A stretch of 64,000 bases of DNA from Mesorhizobium sp. (GTDB lineage Bacteria; Pseudomonadota; Alphaproteobacteria; Rhizobiales; Rhizobiaceae): assembly GCA_004020545.1 (NCBI GenBank), contig SAQE01000028.1, positions 1 through 64,000 on the forward strand, read 5' to 3'. The notes below the pieces were generated by a model that did no database searches, was not told the DNA's origin, and saw nothing but the letters and a program-made list of their open reading frames with translations. The stretch's first letter is position 1. Each line of letters opens with the position of its first letter. Both the position numbers and the translations under genes were made by a program. Positions 27,073 to 35,818 of this stretch are shown here, piece by piece.

Positions 27073-27927
27073 TCAGCGCTTTTTGTGCAATAAGACTGGA
27101 AATTTGAGCATCTGGCCATCCCGCGCGGCAAAAGCGCCGGCAAACCTCACCTTGGCCAGTTTCTCGATCTCGTCCAGTTCCTCGTCGGTGCGTGCCGGAT
27201 CGTGGTGAAACAGCGCAAGCTCCCGCGCGCCGGCCGCCTCGCATAGCTTGACGCCCTGTTGCCATGTCGAGTGCCCGTTACCACGGCGGTGTTCCATTTC
27301 CTCCTCGGTGTAGGTGCAATCGTAAATGACGAGGTCGGCATCTTCGATCAGGCCGAGCACCGCTTGATCGAGTTTGTCCGGCTCGTGCTCAGTGTCTGTG
27401 ATCACCGCCACGACGCGACCGCCCCATTCGACCCGGTAGCCTATGCAGCCGCCCGGATGGTTGAGACTGCCCGTTCGGACCACCACCCCTTCGCGCGGCC
27501 GAAGCACGTCTCCGGATACAAAATCGCGGCAGTCGATGCTTGCCTTGCAGATATCGAGCCTCACCGGAAACCACGGCGGCCGCATGAATTCATCGACCAT
27601 CTGCCGGGTCGTCATGCGTCCTGCTAGATGGCCGGACCATAGGCTAACCTTGACGCTCCGGTCATAGATCGGCTTGAAAGCCGGCAGCCCAATGATGTGA
27701 TCGTAATGGCAATGGGTGAAAAACAGGTCGAAATCGGTCACGCCCGAGGCCTGAAGCGCCCTGCCAGCAGGCCGTAGGCCGGAGCCGGCGTCGAACAGGA
27801 GCGTATGCCTGCCGCATCGCATCTCGATGCTGATCGTGTTGCCGCCATAGCGAGAGAATTCCGGCCCCGATACCGAAATGCTGCCGCGCACGCCCCAAAA
27901 CCTGACCAGGAAAACGTCGTCGTCCAT
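27073..27927 (-). CDS. MBL-fold metallo-hydrolase, candidate phosphodiesterase
   Basis: This 284-residue protein has the metallo-beta-lactamase fold of the RNase Z/PhnP/class II phosphodiesterase type. It opens with VRFWGVRGSISVSGPE and has the metal motif FFTHCHYDHIIGLP, then TDTEHE, and a later His in ALFHHDP. Relatives hydrolyse phosphodiester bonds, including cyclic nucleotides and RNA. The ATG at 27927 with AAGGGG upstream is the start. It is 75 bases after the cyclic-nucleotide-binding gene on the same strand, so a role in breaking down the nucleotide sensed by that protein is a reasonable inference but not shown. Confidence 0.8.
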   Translation of the reverse strand: MDDDVFLVRFWGVRGSISVSGPEFSRYGGNTISIEMRCGRHTLLFDAGSGLRPAGRALQASGVTDFDLFFTHCHYDHIIGLPAFKPIYDRSVKVSLWSGHLAGRMTTRQMVDEFMRPPWFPVRLDICKASIDCRDFVSGDVLRPREGVVVRTGSLNHPGGCIGYRVEWGGRVVAVITDTEHEPDKLDQAVLGLIEDADLVIYDCTYTEEEMEHRRGNGHSTWQQGVKLCEAAGARELALFHHDPARTDEELDEIEKLAKVRFAGAFAARDGQMLKFPVLLHKKR

Positions 27928-28002
27928 GCTACCCCTTCGCAATCCAGACGCCCATGGTAGCCGGCGCCGTCACGATGGCGAGGATTGGGCGCATGTCACT
28001 CC

Positions 28003-28452
28003 TTACTTGGCGCTTCGCGCATCGATCAGATCCGCGGTCGTATGGCTTAGTCGATCGGCAAGCACCCGCAATATCTCGATGGTCATTTCCGGGAACTCAT
28101 TCATAAGCCTCAGGAAATGATCCTTGCGGATTCTCAGGGCTTCCAGCGGACTCGCGGCTCTGACGGTGGCAGTGCGATTGCTGTTGCACAATATGGCGAT
28201 CTCGCCAACGATCGAATTCGGCACCAGTTCGGCAACTTTTATCGGTCCGCTGTCGGAATCGACCAGAATGTCCGCCGTGCCTGAGAGGATGACATAGGCG
28301 GCGTCTCCTTCGTCGCCCTGCCGGAAAAGGATCTGGCCGGAGCTGTAGCTCACGCGATCGGATGTGAACGCGAGCAGCTTGAGCTTTGTCGGCTCTATGC
28401 CAGAGAACAAGGGAACGCGTTGCAGCGTTCCAACCTCATCCTTGAGCAGCAT
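28003..28452 (-). CDS. Cyclic-nucleotide-binding-domain protein
   Basis: The 149-residue protein is a single cNMP-binding domain with no DNA-binding region. It shows the phosphate-binding cassette IVGEIAILCNSNRTATVRA, including the Glu and the Arg that contact the ribose and phosphate. Before it come ILFRQGDEGDAAYVILSG and after it the short helical lid. It therefore should bind cAMP or cGMP. Because it has no output domain of its own, it probably acts by contact with another protein. It lies 102 bases downstream of the ABC-like gene and 75 bases upstream of the MBL gene, all on one strand. Confidence 0.85.
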   Translation of the reverse strand: MLLKDEVGTLQRVPLFSGIEPTKLKLLAFTSDRVSYSSGQILFRQGDEGDAAYVILSGTADILVDSDSGPIKVAELVPNSIVGEIAILCNSNRTATVRAASPLEALRIRKDHFLRLMNEFPEMTIEILRVLADRLSHTTADLIDARSAK

Positions 28453-28554
28453 TGTCGCAAACCTTCTCAAAATTCGCGTTTGCCAGACGCCGTATCCCGT
28501 GGCCTTGCAGCAAATTCCTACCGGCAGAACGATCCCATCTGAATGCCCGTTGCT

Positions 28555-31269
28555 CTATGACAGCAGTTCCTTGAAGATACCCTTCCCTGCCAAAAGTGTC
28601 TCGTGTGTTCCGTCCTCCACCAATTGACCCGAGTCGAAGACGATAACGCGATCGAACATCATCCCCATTACCGGATTCGTCACGACCCACACAATTGCCG
28701 GCGAATGGCCGTCGCACCTGGCTTCCTCGAGCACGTTTCGCAGCACCTTATCCTGCACGCGCTGGTCGAGCGCCGACAGCGGCCGGTTAAGAATGAGAAA
28801 ATCAGGGCGCTTGAGCAAGGCCCGAGCAACATCGAGCTTCTGTCGCTGTCCAGCGGTCAGCCGCCTTCCGCCAGCGCCGACGTTGAAGTCCAGGCCGACA
28901 TCCAGAAGTTCGCCATAAAGCCCCAGTTCTTCAAGAATGTCATAGACGATGGAGCGTATGCGGTCCGGCGCGTCGGGATGGTTGTTGCCCACGCGCCCGA
29001 ATAGGACATTATCCATGACGGTGGCCGCGGCAATGTATTTGGCAGGATCATACCGTTCGATCGCATTTTGCAGCTCGGGCGGCAGGTTTTCATAGAACCG
29101 GTTGCGTGCAGCGACGATCTTGCTCATGAGCTCGTCGCTCAGCAGGCCGAAGCGGTGCCGGGGCTCGATATAGGCAAAGCTCAAGGTGACGATCATGGCG
29201 CGATCGTTCTCCGAAACCGCCTCGTAGGGACGGTTCTTGAGCCGTTGCAACAAGGTTTCGTAGGCGGGTATCTCCTCGGCGCTCATGAAGGCGAGCTGTT
29301 GGAAGAATTGATGATCGGGCGGCAGGTCGGCAAACAGCTCGATTGTCTGGTCGGCGATCTCCATGCCCATTTCGTAGAGCGTGCGGTCTAGGCCGGCTTG
29401 CCTCAGCACAGAAGCAAAATAGGGGTTGGCCGCTAGAGCCTTGTCGGCCAGTTCGGAGCCGGCGGCAGCGCCGAAGAGCAGGTTTTGGCCAATCGTTGCT
29501 TCCTTGTTGTAGGCGCCTGGTTCGAAAGGAACCACCAGTCCGCTTAGCCCTTCGTGTTCCATCCGGGTTCGCAGCGCCCCCCGCAGTTCGACGATCCGCC
29601 TGGCGAGCTCCGTGTGACGCGTGAGGTCAGCCGAAGAGCGCAGCCCAAGATCCAGAATGTCGCGCGACAGAAGAACCGCGTCGAGCACCCGGCGCACCGC
29701 CTCAAAGAGGTCGTGCGGGCCAGTGGCGCCGGCGGAAGCATAGTCGATCCAGTCGCTGCGGATATCGATATCCGGATTGCCCGACCGGCGCGCCTCGTGG
29801 ACGTTCCAGCGGTGCTGCTCTGCCGCAGCACCGTCATAAGACACCGATCTCAGCGGCGCATGCTTCAACCCGTAGAGCAGGTTATCGCGGAGGCTTGCTT
29901 GGAACAGGAAAACATCCGACGAGGCATAGGACATGCGCCGGCCGGTTACCGCTTCGGGGAGTCCAAGCAGGTCGTTGGCGCCCGAAGCGATCCTTCCGCT
30001 GTCCGGCCAGTTCAGCCGCGCGAAGGCTTCTGCAAGCGCCTCCGCTCCACCTGTTGCGGTACTGACCAGCGCCACCGTCTCACCCGGCTTCACCTGGAGG
30101 GAGATGCGGTCGAGGAGCATTGCGCCGCCGTCGTCCGCCATGGACAGATTGATCGCTGACAGCGGCTCGGTCATTGGAGCGGGATTGTCGATCGTCAATG
30201 CTCCGATTCTCGGCTCAATGAGATCCTCGACGGTGAATTGTTCAACGACCTGCTGATATTTGACCTGGACATCCTGCCGCGCCTGATCCCAGTCGATCAG
30301 TTCCTTCATCGGTCCGGGCAGGTCCTTGTAGGCGCTGATCACAGCCACGAGCTGGCCGACGTCCAGCCGCCCCTGGAGGGCCAGGTACCCGCCGATCATG
30401 TAGAACAGAAAGGGCGTGACCTGCGCGAGAAAATTGTTGAGGAACTTTACCATGAATTTCCATTGGTAAAGATCGAAGCGGATCTTAAAGATGAGCCCGA
30501 GCCGGGCAGCTATGTCGGCGCGCTCGTAATTTGATGTATCGTGGACGTGAACCGCGCCGATGCCGTCGACGATTTCGCCGACCCGGCCCGAAAGCGCGCG
30601 CGCTGTCAACTGCCGCTCGCGCCCGAGCACGATCAGCCGGCGCCGCATTCTCGGGATGAGCACGATCTGGATCACCACGATCACGGCCGCGATCATTCCG
30701 AGCCAGAAATTCTGGACCACGATGAACAGCATGGCCGTCAGCGCCTGGCCGCCAAGCAGCACCGGCTGCACGAAGGCATCGCCGATGAAGCCGCCCAGCG
30801 GCTCCACCTCGTCCTTCACCATGGTCGCCACTTCGGCGGATTTCACCCGTTTGAAGTAGGTCGGCGGAAACCGCAGTACGCGATCGACCAGATCGTAGCG
30901 GATACGCCGCAGCATGCGTTCGCCGAGACGGCCCTTGTAGGTGTTGATGTAGAGTTTGAACAGGCCGTTGATGACGACCAGCAAGAGGAACACAGTGCTC
31001 AGGGCAAACAGCGTCGCCGTGCGGTCGAGCTGAAAACCGGAGAAGAACTGGACCTCTCCAATGAACGGCAGGTCATAGTGTAGCCTCATGAATGGCTGGG
31101 TCGCGCCGGGCTGCCCGAAACCCTTACCTTGGATCGGGCCGTTGACGATCAGCTTCGGCAGGTCGAAGGAAATGAAATACGGGATCATCGAAAGCAGGAC
31201 GATCATCAATATCCATGCCTGCTGCTTTTTGGTGTGCAGCCAGATATAGCGGGCTAGGCTGGGTTCCAT
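28555..31269 (-). CDS. ABC exporter-like protein with degenerate ATPase site and long insert
   Basis: The 904-residue protein has an ABC exporter membrane domain (residues 15-320) followed by a nucleotide-binding-like domain from about 360. The Walker A loop reads LVSTATGGAEAL (401-412), without GK(S/T). The Q-loop Gln is absent (YASSDVFLF), Walker B reads FLILNRP (no Asp or Glu) and the H-loop reads VVTNP (no His). The signature is altered but visible (RRLTAGQRQKL, 802-812). About 280 residues are inserted before the signature, and the motif (A/S)(T/S)-x-x-x-N-x-L-(F/Y)-G occurs three times (458, 591, 749). ATP hydrolysis by this site is therefore unlikely. The ATG at 31269 is preferred; 31338 is possible. 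Confidence 0.85.
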   Translation of the reverse strand: MEPSLARYIWLHTKKQQAWILMIVLLSMIPYFISFDLPKLIVNGPIQGKGFGQPGATQPFMRLHYDLPFIGEVQFFSGFQLDRTATLFALSTVFLLLVVINGLFKLYINTYKGRLGERMLRRIRYDLVDRVLRFPPTYFKRVKSAEVATMVKDEVEPLGGFIGDAFVQPVLLGGQALTAMLFIVVQNFWLGMIAAVIVVIQIVLIPRMRRRLIVLGRERQLTARALSGRVGEIVDGIGAVHVHDTSNYERADIAARLGLIFKIRFDLYQWKFMVKFLNNFLAQVTPFLFYMIGGYLALQGRLDVGQLVAVISAYKDLPGPMKELIDWDQARQDVQVKYQQVVEQFTVEDLIEPRIGALTIDNPAPMTEPLSAINLSMADDGGAMLLDRISLQVKPGETVALVSTATGGAEALAEAFARLNWPDSGRIASGANDLLGLPEAVTGRRMSYASSDVFLFQASLRDNLLYGLKHAPLRSVSYDGAAAEQHRWNVHEARRSGNPDIDIRSDWIDYASAGATGPHDLFEAVRRVLDAVLLSRDILDLGLRSSADLTRHTELARRIVELRGALRTRMEHEGLSGLVVPFEPGAYNKEATIGQNLLFGAAAGSELADKALAANPYFASVLRQAGLDRTLYEMGMEIADQTIELFADLPPDHQFFQQLAFMSAEEIPAYETLLQRLKNRPYEAVSENDRAMIVTLSFAYIEPRHRFGLLSDELMSKIVAARNRFYENLPPELQNAIERYDPAKYIAAATVMDNVLFGRVGNNHPDAPDRIRSIVYDILEELGLYGELLDVGLDFNVGAGGRRLTAGQRQKLDVARALLKRPDFLILNRPLSALDQRVQDKVLRNVLEEARCDGHSPAIVWVVTNPVMGMMFDRVIVFDSGQLVEDGTHETLLAGKGIFKELLS

Positions 31270-31389
31270 ATGCGACCGTGGATCCTTCAGTTTAAAGACC
31301 AAAGTAAAAGCATCTGCTGGAGAACGGCGCATCGGCAATCAGCGCCGGCGGCGCGTGCGAGGCGGCTCTGAGGGAAGCAAGATTGCGTT

Positions 31390-32097
31390 GTGTCGCCCGA
31401 GATCCCAACATACAAGACGAATATGATGGATGTCATGCAACCGCGCAATGCCGGCATGGACGGGCACGAACAGGCCTTGGACCTCACGCGGGGAATTGCC
31501 GCCTATGTCAACCACCCTCTCGTGGCAGGGCTGGCGCGCGTCGTCGCCAAGCATCCGAAGGCCGATATCGCCAACGCCTTCAACCACAAGCAGGTCGCCT
31601 GCAAGATGTGGGCGCTCGACAGGCTGTTCGAAAGCTGCGGCGGCCGGTTCGAGCGCGTATGGGTTCTGGGTGGATGGTACGGCGTATTGCCGGCAATGCT
31701 TTTCAACGACGCCCGCTTCGATATCGCGGCGGTCGATAGCATCGACATCGATCCCGAAGTCGCTCCGGTCGCCCAAACCCTCAACCGGGAAGCCGGCGCC
31801 CGGTTCCGGGCGCTGACGGCAGATATGTACGCGCTCGACTATGCGGCCGGGCAATCCGACTTGATCGTCAATACGAGCTGCGAACACATAGCCGATCTGC
31901 GCGCCTGGCTTGCCCTGCTTCCGCGGGGCACGAATGTCTTGCTGCAATCGAACGATTATTTCAGCGAGCCGACGCACATCAACTGCGTGGCTTCACTCGC
32001 AGCCTTCGAAGCAATGGCGGCGCTCAGGGAGGTGCGGTTCTCCGGCGAACTGCCGACAAAGAGATATACGCGTTTCATGCTGATTGGAACTGTCTAA
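31390..32097 (+). CDS. Methyltransferase-like protein of unknown substrate
   Basis: This 235-residue protein has a Rossmann-like layout with VWVLGGWYGVLPAML near residue 95 and DSIDIDPEVAPVA after it, as in SAM methyltransferases. The first Gly-rich loop is unusual (GGWYG instead of GxGxG). The C-terminal half has NTSCEHIADLRAWLALLPRG, a typical strand-four and helix region. The GTG at 31390 follows GAGGGA; ATGs at 31423 and 31426 are alternatives. It is divergent from the ABC-like gene, with about 120 bases between them that must hold both promoters. Confidence 0.65.
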   Translation: MSPEIPTYKTNMMDVMQPRNAGMDGHEQALDLTRGIAAYVNHPLVAGLARVVAKHPKADIANAFNHKQVACKMWALDRLFESCGGRFERVWVLGGWYGVLPAMLFNDARFDIAAVDSIDIDPEVAPVAQTLNREAGARFRALTADMYALDYAAGQSDLIVNTSCEHIADLRAWLALLPRGTNVLLQSNDYFSEPTHINCVASLAAFEAMAALREVRFSGELPTKRYTRFMLIGTV

Positions 32098-32173
32098 CGC
32101 ATTTCGCTCGAAAGAAGCGTGGCGGTTGTCGGATACGACGTCGCGCGAATCTCGCCGGCGCGACGCGCGTTAG

Positions 32174-32209
32174 CTAGAGCAATTCCGGCGTTTCCGTGAA
32201 ACGCTCTAG
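32174..32209. repeat. Short palindromic repeat forming the 3' end of a glycosyltransferase gene
   Basis: The bases CTAGAGC (32174-32180) and GCTCTAG (32203-32209) are perfect inverted repeats, with a nested inner palindrome GTTTC-CGT-GAAAC. The sequence resembles common palindromic repeats of rhizobial intergenic DNA. On the minus strand it supplies the last eleven codons and the stop (TAG) of the glycosyltransferase, so a mobile-type repeat has become coding. Confidence 0.65.
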
Positions 32210-33361
32210 TTCCCTTTTTAGGGACCACGTTCGATATCGCTCGCGCAGGATTTGCGCCGACCGACCCGCGCCCTCCAGATCGAGACGATGCTCGGATGGC
32301 GCCGCGCCCACAAGCGCCCTTTCGATCGCTTGCGTCAAACCTTCGGGCGTTAGATCCTTTTCCATCAGCACCGTTGCAAGACCGAGTTCTTCGAGCATCA
32401 GGGCGCGTAACGTCTGTTCGGTTTCCCCGCCGGCTGCAAACGGAACGAGCAGAGAGCGACAACCCGCGCGCAGCACATCGCAGACCGTGTTGTAACCCGC
32501 CTGCGAGACTGACAGGCGGGCGCCGGTCAGCAAGCTGGCGAAATCCTCGCGGAACCGGAAGATGGATAGGCCCGGCGAGGCATCGCGTGCGATCGCGTCA
32601 AACTCGTCTTTCGGCAGGTTTGGGCCGGTGATCAAACACCATTTCCAGGCGTTGTTGGCATTCCGCGCCGCTGCGACGGTGGAGATGACAAGGCTCTTTC
32701 CGGCAGCTCCGCCGCCAACCGACACCAGCACATCGAAGCGCTCGGAGGCCGCGGGCGGTGGCGGCGCAGCAACGAGGCCTGTGTAGGCGACCTCGGCCCT
32801 GATCGCCCCAGCCAGTGGAAATGTCTTGTCGATGGTTGCGAAAGCCGGATCGCCGTGGACCATGACAAGGTCGAAATGCCTGTTGATGAGATCGACCGTT
32901 TCCTCGTTTCGGCCCGGCTTGACGCGTTCCTGAAGGATATCACGGACGGAGGTCGCCAGCAGCGGTCTGGGCGACGTCGCATCGATGGCCTCGATCAGCG
33001 GCAAGAGTTCGAAACGCATCTGCCGGCGTCCAAATGGAAACGCCTCGACGATCACGATATCGGGCCTGCAATCCCGGAATGCCTGCAGCAGCATCTCTGT
33101 ACGCTGCTTCTTGAAATCGTCGTCGATGGGTTTGCCCTGCAGGTCGACAAGTCCGGAAAATCCTTCATCGCCGGAGGTGACAGGTGGCAGGGTTACACAT
33201 TTTATCCCCAGTCCCGGAAACCCCGCGATCGGCGCTCCGCCGGTCACGACGGTCACGTCAAACCCGTCATCGACCAGAGCCGCCGCAATGCGGCTGGCGC
33301 GCGCGAGATGGCCGATACCGAGCAGGTGCTGCACATAGAAGAAAGCGCGCAGTTGCTTCAT
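32174..33361 (-). CDS. MurG-like predicted glycosyltransferase
   Basis: The protein of 395 residues has a GT-B-like fold of the predicted-glycosyltransferase group that includes the first gene of this operon. Near the start is FYVQHLLGIGHLARASRIAAAL, and in the C-terminal half SVSQAGYNTVCDVLRAG and LVPFAAGGETEQTLRA, which is the UDP-sugar-binding block of MurG-type enzymes. The ATG at 33361 overlaps the stop of the upstream gene (ATGA at 33358-33361). The last eleven residues come from a palindromic repeat and are probably not part of the ancestral protein. Confidence 0.82.
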   Translation of the reverse strand: MKQLRAFFYVQHLLGIGHLARASRIAAALVDDGFDVTVVTGGAPIAGFPGLGIKCVTLPPVTSGDEGFSGLVDLQGKPIDDDFKKQRTEMLLQAFRDCRPDIVIVEAFPFGRRQMRFELLPLIEAIDATSPRPLLATSVRDILQERVKPGRNEETVDLINRHFDLVMVHGDPAFATIDKTFPLAGAIRAEVAYTGLVAAPPPPAASERFDVLVSVGGGAAGKSLVISTVAAARNANNAWKWCLITGPNLPKDEFDAIARDASPGLSIFRFREDFASLLTGARLSVSQAGYNTVCDVLRAGCRSLLVPFAAGGETEQTLRALMLEELGLATVLMEKDLTPEGLTQAIERALVGAAPSEHRLDLEGAGRSAQILRERYRTWSLKRELERFTETPELL

Positions 33362-34602
33362 TCGGCGGCCCGCCACTCCCGCTCGAACAGTTCCTTGAGC
33401 TGTCCAATGCTTGCCATATGATCGAAATTGCTGCGCACGCGCCGCTCTGCGGCGTCGCCGAGGCGGGCGCGCAGCACGGGATCACGGATCAGGCGCTCCA
33501 GCGCCTGTGCCAAGGCAACTGGGTTTTCCGTCGGAACCAGCAGCCCGGTTTCATCCGGCGATAAAAGCTCCGGCACGCCGGAAATATCGGTCGACACGCA
33601 GGCAAGCCGCTGGCTAGCCGCCTCCACCAGAACATTCGGCAGACCGTCCCGGTCGCCATTCGCGGTGATCCTGCAGGCCAGGGCGAAGATGTCGGCGCGG
33701 CGGTAGTGCTCAAGCACCTCCTCCTGCGCAAGCGCGCCTTTCCAAGAGACGCGACCATCCAGTCCGAGCTTTTGCGCCAGCGCCTTGAACCGTTCCAGCT
33801 GCTCGCCCCCGCCGATATGCTCGAAACGCCACGCCAAATCACCAGGCAAGAGGGCAAGGGCCTCCAGCAAGGTATCGTAACCTTTCTTTTCAACAGCGCG
33901 CCCGACACTCAGAACGATAACCGGTTCATCCGGCGCCGAGCCGTCATGCTGCTTCCGCGCCTCGCCGAAACTGCCGAAGCGATCGAGGTCCAGCCCATGG
34001 TAGCTCAGATGCACAGGCGACTTGCCGTTGGCCAGTTCTTTCAGACGGTCGAAGCCGGTTTTCGTGCAGGTGACCGTCCAGCGCGCCGAGGAAAGCTTGC
34101 CAGCCAGATCCCAGTCCGCCGAAGTCCAGATGTCCTTGGCGTGGGCCGAGCAACTCCAGGGCAGGCCACGAAGCTGGCTGGCATAGCGCGTTACCGATGC
34201 CGGTGTGTGCGCGAAATGTGCATGCAGCCAGCCTGCGCCTTCCGGCCATTCGGCCGCCAGCACGAGCGCTTGCCCGAAGCGGCGCACGCGATTGCGCGTA
34301 AAGTCGCGGGAGATGTCGGTAGCCAGCGATCCGAGCGCGCGCCAGAAGCTCGGCCGCAGCAGATAAGTCAACAGCGAGCGAACCACGCGCAGCGGCTCTT
34401 CATGCAGATATTCCGGCAGATAGTGGACGGGCGCTTTGATCTCGTCATGCACGGGGTGGCGTTTTGCATCGGTCGGCCGCCTGAGCGCGACGAGTATCAG
34501 GTCGAACCCCGCACGCTCCAGACCGAGCAGTTCCTGCGCAATGAAGGTTTCCGACAGCCGCGGATAGCCCTTCAGAACCACGACGATCTTGCGACGTTGC
34601 AA
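33358..34602 (-). CDS. GT4-type glycosyltransferase, WcaL-like
   Basis: The 414-residue GT-B enzyme is of family 4. It begins with VVLKGYPRLSETFIAQELLG, the acceptor-side block seen in colanic-acid WcaL-like enzymes. The donor side has VSWKGALAQEEVLEHYRRADIFALA and GLPNVLVEAASQRLACVSTDISGVPELL, with the E-x7-E region. The start codon is TTG at 34602, one base after the upstream stop and preceded by GAAGGCG, so it depends on coupling. It is the middle gene of three. Confidence 0.87.
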   Translation of the reverse strand: MQRRKIVVVLKGYPRLSETFIAQELLGLERAGFDLILVALRRPTDAKRHPVHDEIKAPVHYLPEYLHEEPLRVVRSLLTYLLRPSFWRALGSLATDISRDFTRNRVRRFGQALVLAAEWPEGAGWLHAHFAHTPASVTRYASQLRGLPWSCSAHAKDIWTSADWDLAGKLSSARWTVTCTKTGFDRLKELANGKSPVHLSYHGLDLDRFGSFGEARKQHDGSAPDEPVIVLSVGRAVEKKGYDTLLEALALLPGDLAWRFEHIGGGEQLERFKALAQKLGLDGRVSWKGALAQEEVLEHYRRADIFALACRITANGDRDGLPNVLVEAASQRLACVSTDISGVPELLSPDETGLLVPTENPVALAQALERLIRDPVLRARLGDAAERRVRSNFDHMASIGQLKELFEREWRAAE

Positions 34603-34603
34603 C

Positions 34604-35818
34604 TCAGTTCACGCCTTCAATGACCGAAAGGTGATGGCCGGCCCGCCGGTCGAGCAATTCCGCGACGATTTCGGAAATGTGAGGCAGCCCTTCCAGCGTC
34701 AGATGCGGATTGCTCTGCGATGGGCGGGGCCGGTCCGGCAGCACCTCGAGCGCATCGGCAAACTGCTGGGAATCCTCGGCTTCTTCCGGCAAAAGCATCT
34801 CGATGAGGCCGAGTTCGGCTGCGCGCCGCGCACGGATCAGTTGTTCCTCGCGGGGCTCGACGCGCGGCACGATCAGCGCCGGCTTGTCGAAAGACAGGAT
34901 CTCGCAATAGGTGTTGTAACCGCCCATCGCCACCACCGCCCTGGCGCCGGCAATCAGCTCCTCCATGCGGTTGTCGAAGTCGATGATCTTGATGTAGGGG
35001 ATCTTGGCCCCCTTCTTGCGCAGCTTGTTGCGCTTGCGCGCCGGCATGTAGGGCCCAAGCACGATCAGCGCCCTATGCTGCAATTGCGGGTCCTGCTGAT
35101 AGGCGTCGATGACGTTGTGGATCAGTTCGGCGCCATCACCGCCGCCACCTGTGGTAACGAGGATATAGGCGCCCTCGGGCCGGTGGCCGGGCAACTCGTT
35201 CTGCGGCAGGCTCCGTTGCAGGAAACCGACGAACTTCATCTTTGCCCCGACCGCCGGCGGGACATCCAGGCCGGTCAACGGATCGTAGAAATCCGGCGGA
35301 CCATAGACCCAGATCTTGTCGTAGAACAGGCCAATCTTGCGCATCACATCCCTGCGCTCCCACTCTGCTTCGAGCAGATGCGGCGCGTCCATCACCTCGC
35401 GCAGGCCAAGCACGAGCGTGGTGCCTCGCGTTTTGAGGTAGGACAGCGTGTCCTCGATCTCGCCGCGCAGGCCGAGCGGTTCCTTATCGACGATGAAGAT
35501 ATCCGGCCGAAAGGTCTCGGCTGTGTGGCGGATGATCGACTGGCGCATCCTTAGCGTCTCATGCAGATCGATATCCTTTTCCAGCGAGGTGTATTCGCCG
35601 TTGCGCAACTTGATGACGCTGGGGATCTTCACGAAGTCGACACGGGCGCGGTAGTCGAAGGCGCCGGCGATAGTCGCACCCGAAATGATAAGCACCTGAA
35701 GTCCGTGGAAATCCCCGACCAGCGAATGCGCGATCGTCCGGCAGCGCTGCAAGTGGCCGAGCCCGAACGTGTCGTGGCTGTACATGAGAATTCGAGCGTC
35801 TTGTACGTGATGGGTCAT
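34604..35818 (-). CDS. Predicted glycosyltransferase (first gene of a three-gene operon)
   Basis: The 404-residue protein starts with RILMYSHDTFGLGHLQRCRTIAHSL and has VTTGGGGDGAELI and VAMGGYNTYCEILSF in its second half. Both blocks match the MurG-like predicted glycosyltransferases, and it is a paralogue of the third gene of the operon. The Gly-rich loop should bind a nucleotide sugar. It is followed one base later by a TTG-started GT4 gene. The operon has no polymerase or flippase of its own in view. Confidence 0.82.
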   Translation of the reverse strand: MTHHVQDARILMYSHDTFGLGHLQRCRTIAHSLVGDFHGLQVLIISGATIAGAFDYRARVDFVKIPSVIKLRNGEYTSLEKDIDLHETLRMRQSIIRHTAETFRPDIFIVDKEPLGLRGEIEDTLSYLKTRGTTLVLGLREVMDAPHLLEAEWERRDVMRKIGLFYDKIWVYGPPDFYDPLTGLDVPPAVGAKMKFVGFLQRSLPQNELPGHRPEGAYILVTTGGGGDGAELIHNVIDAYQQDPQLQHRALIVLGPYMPARKRNKLRKKGAKIPYIKIIDFDNRMEELIAGARAVVAMGGYNTYCEILSFDKPALIVPRVEPREEQLIRARRAAELGLIEMLLPEEAEDSQQFADALEVLPDRPRPSQSNPHLTLEGLPHISEIVAELLDRRAGHHLSVIEGVN

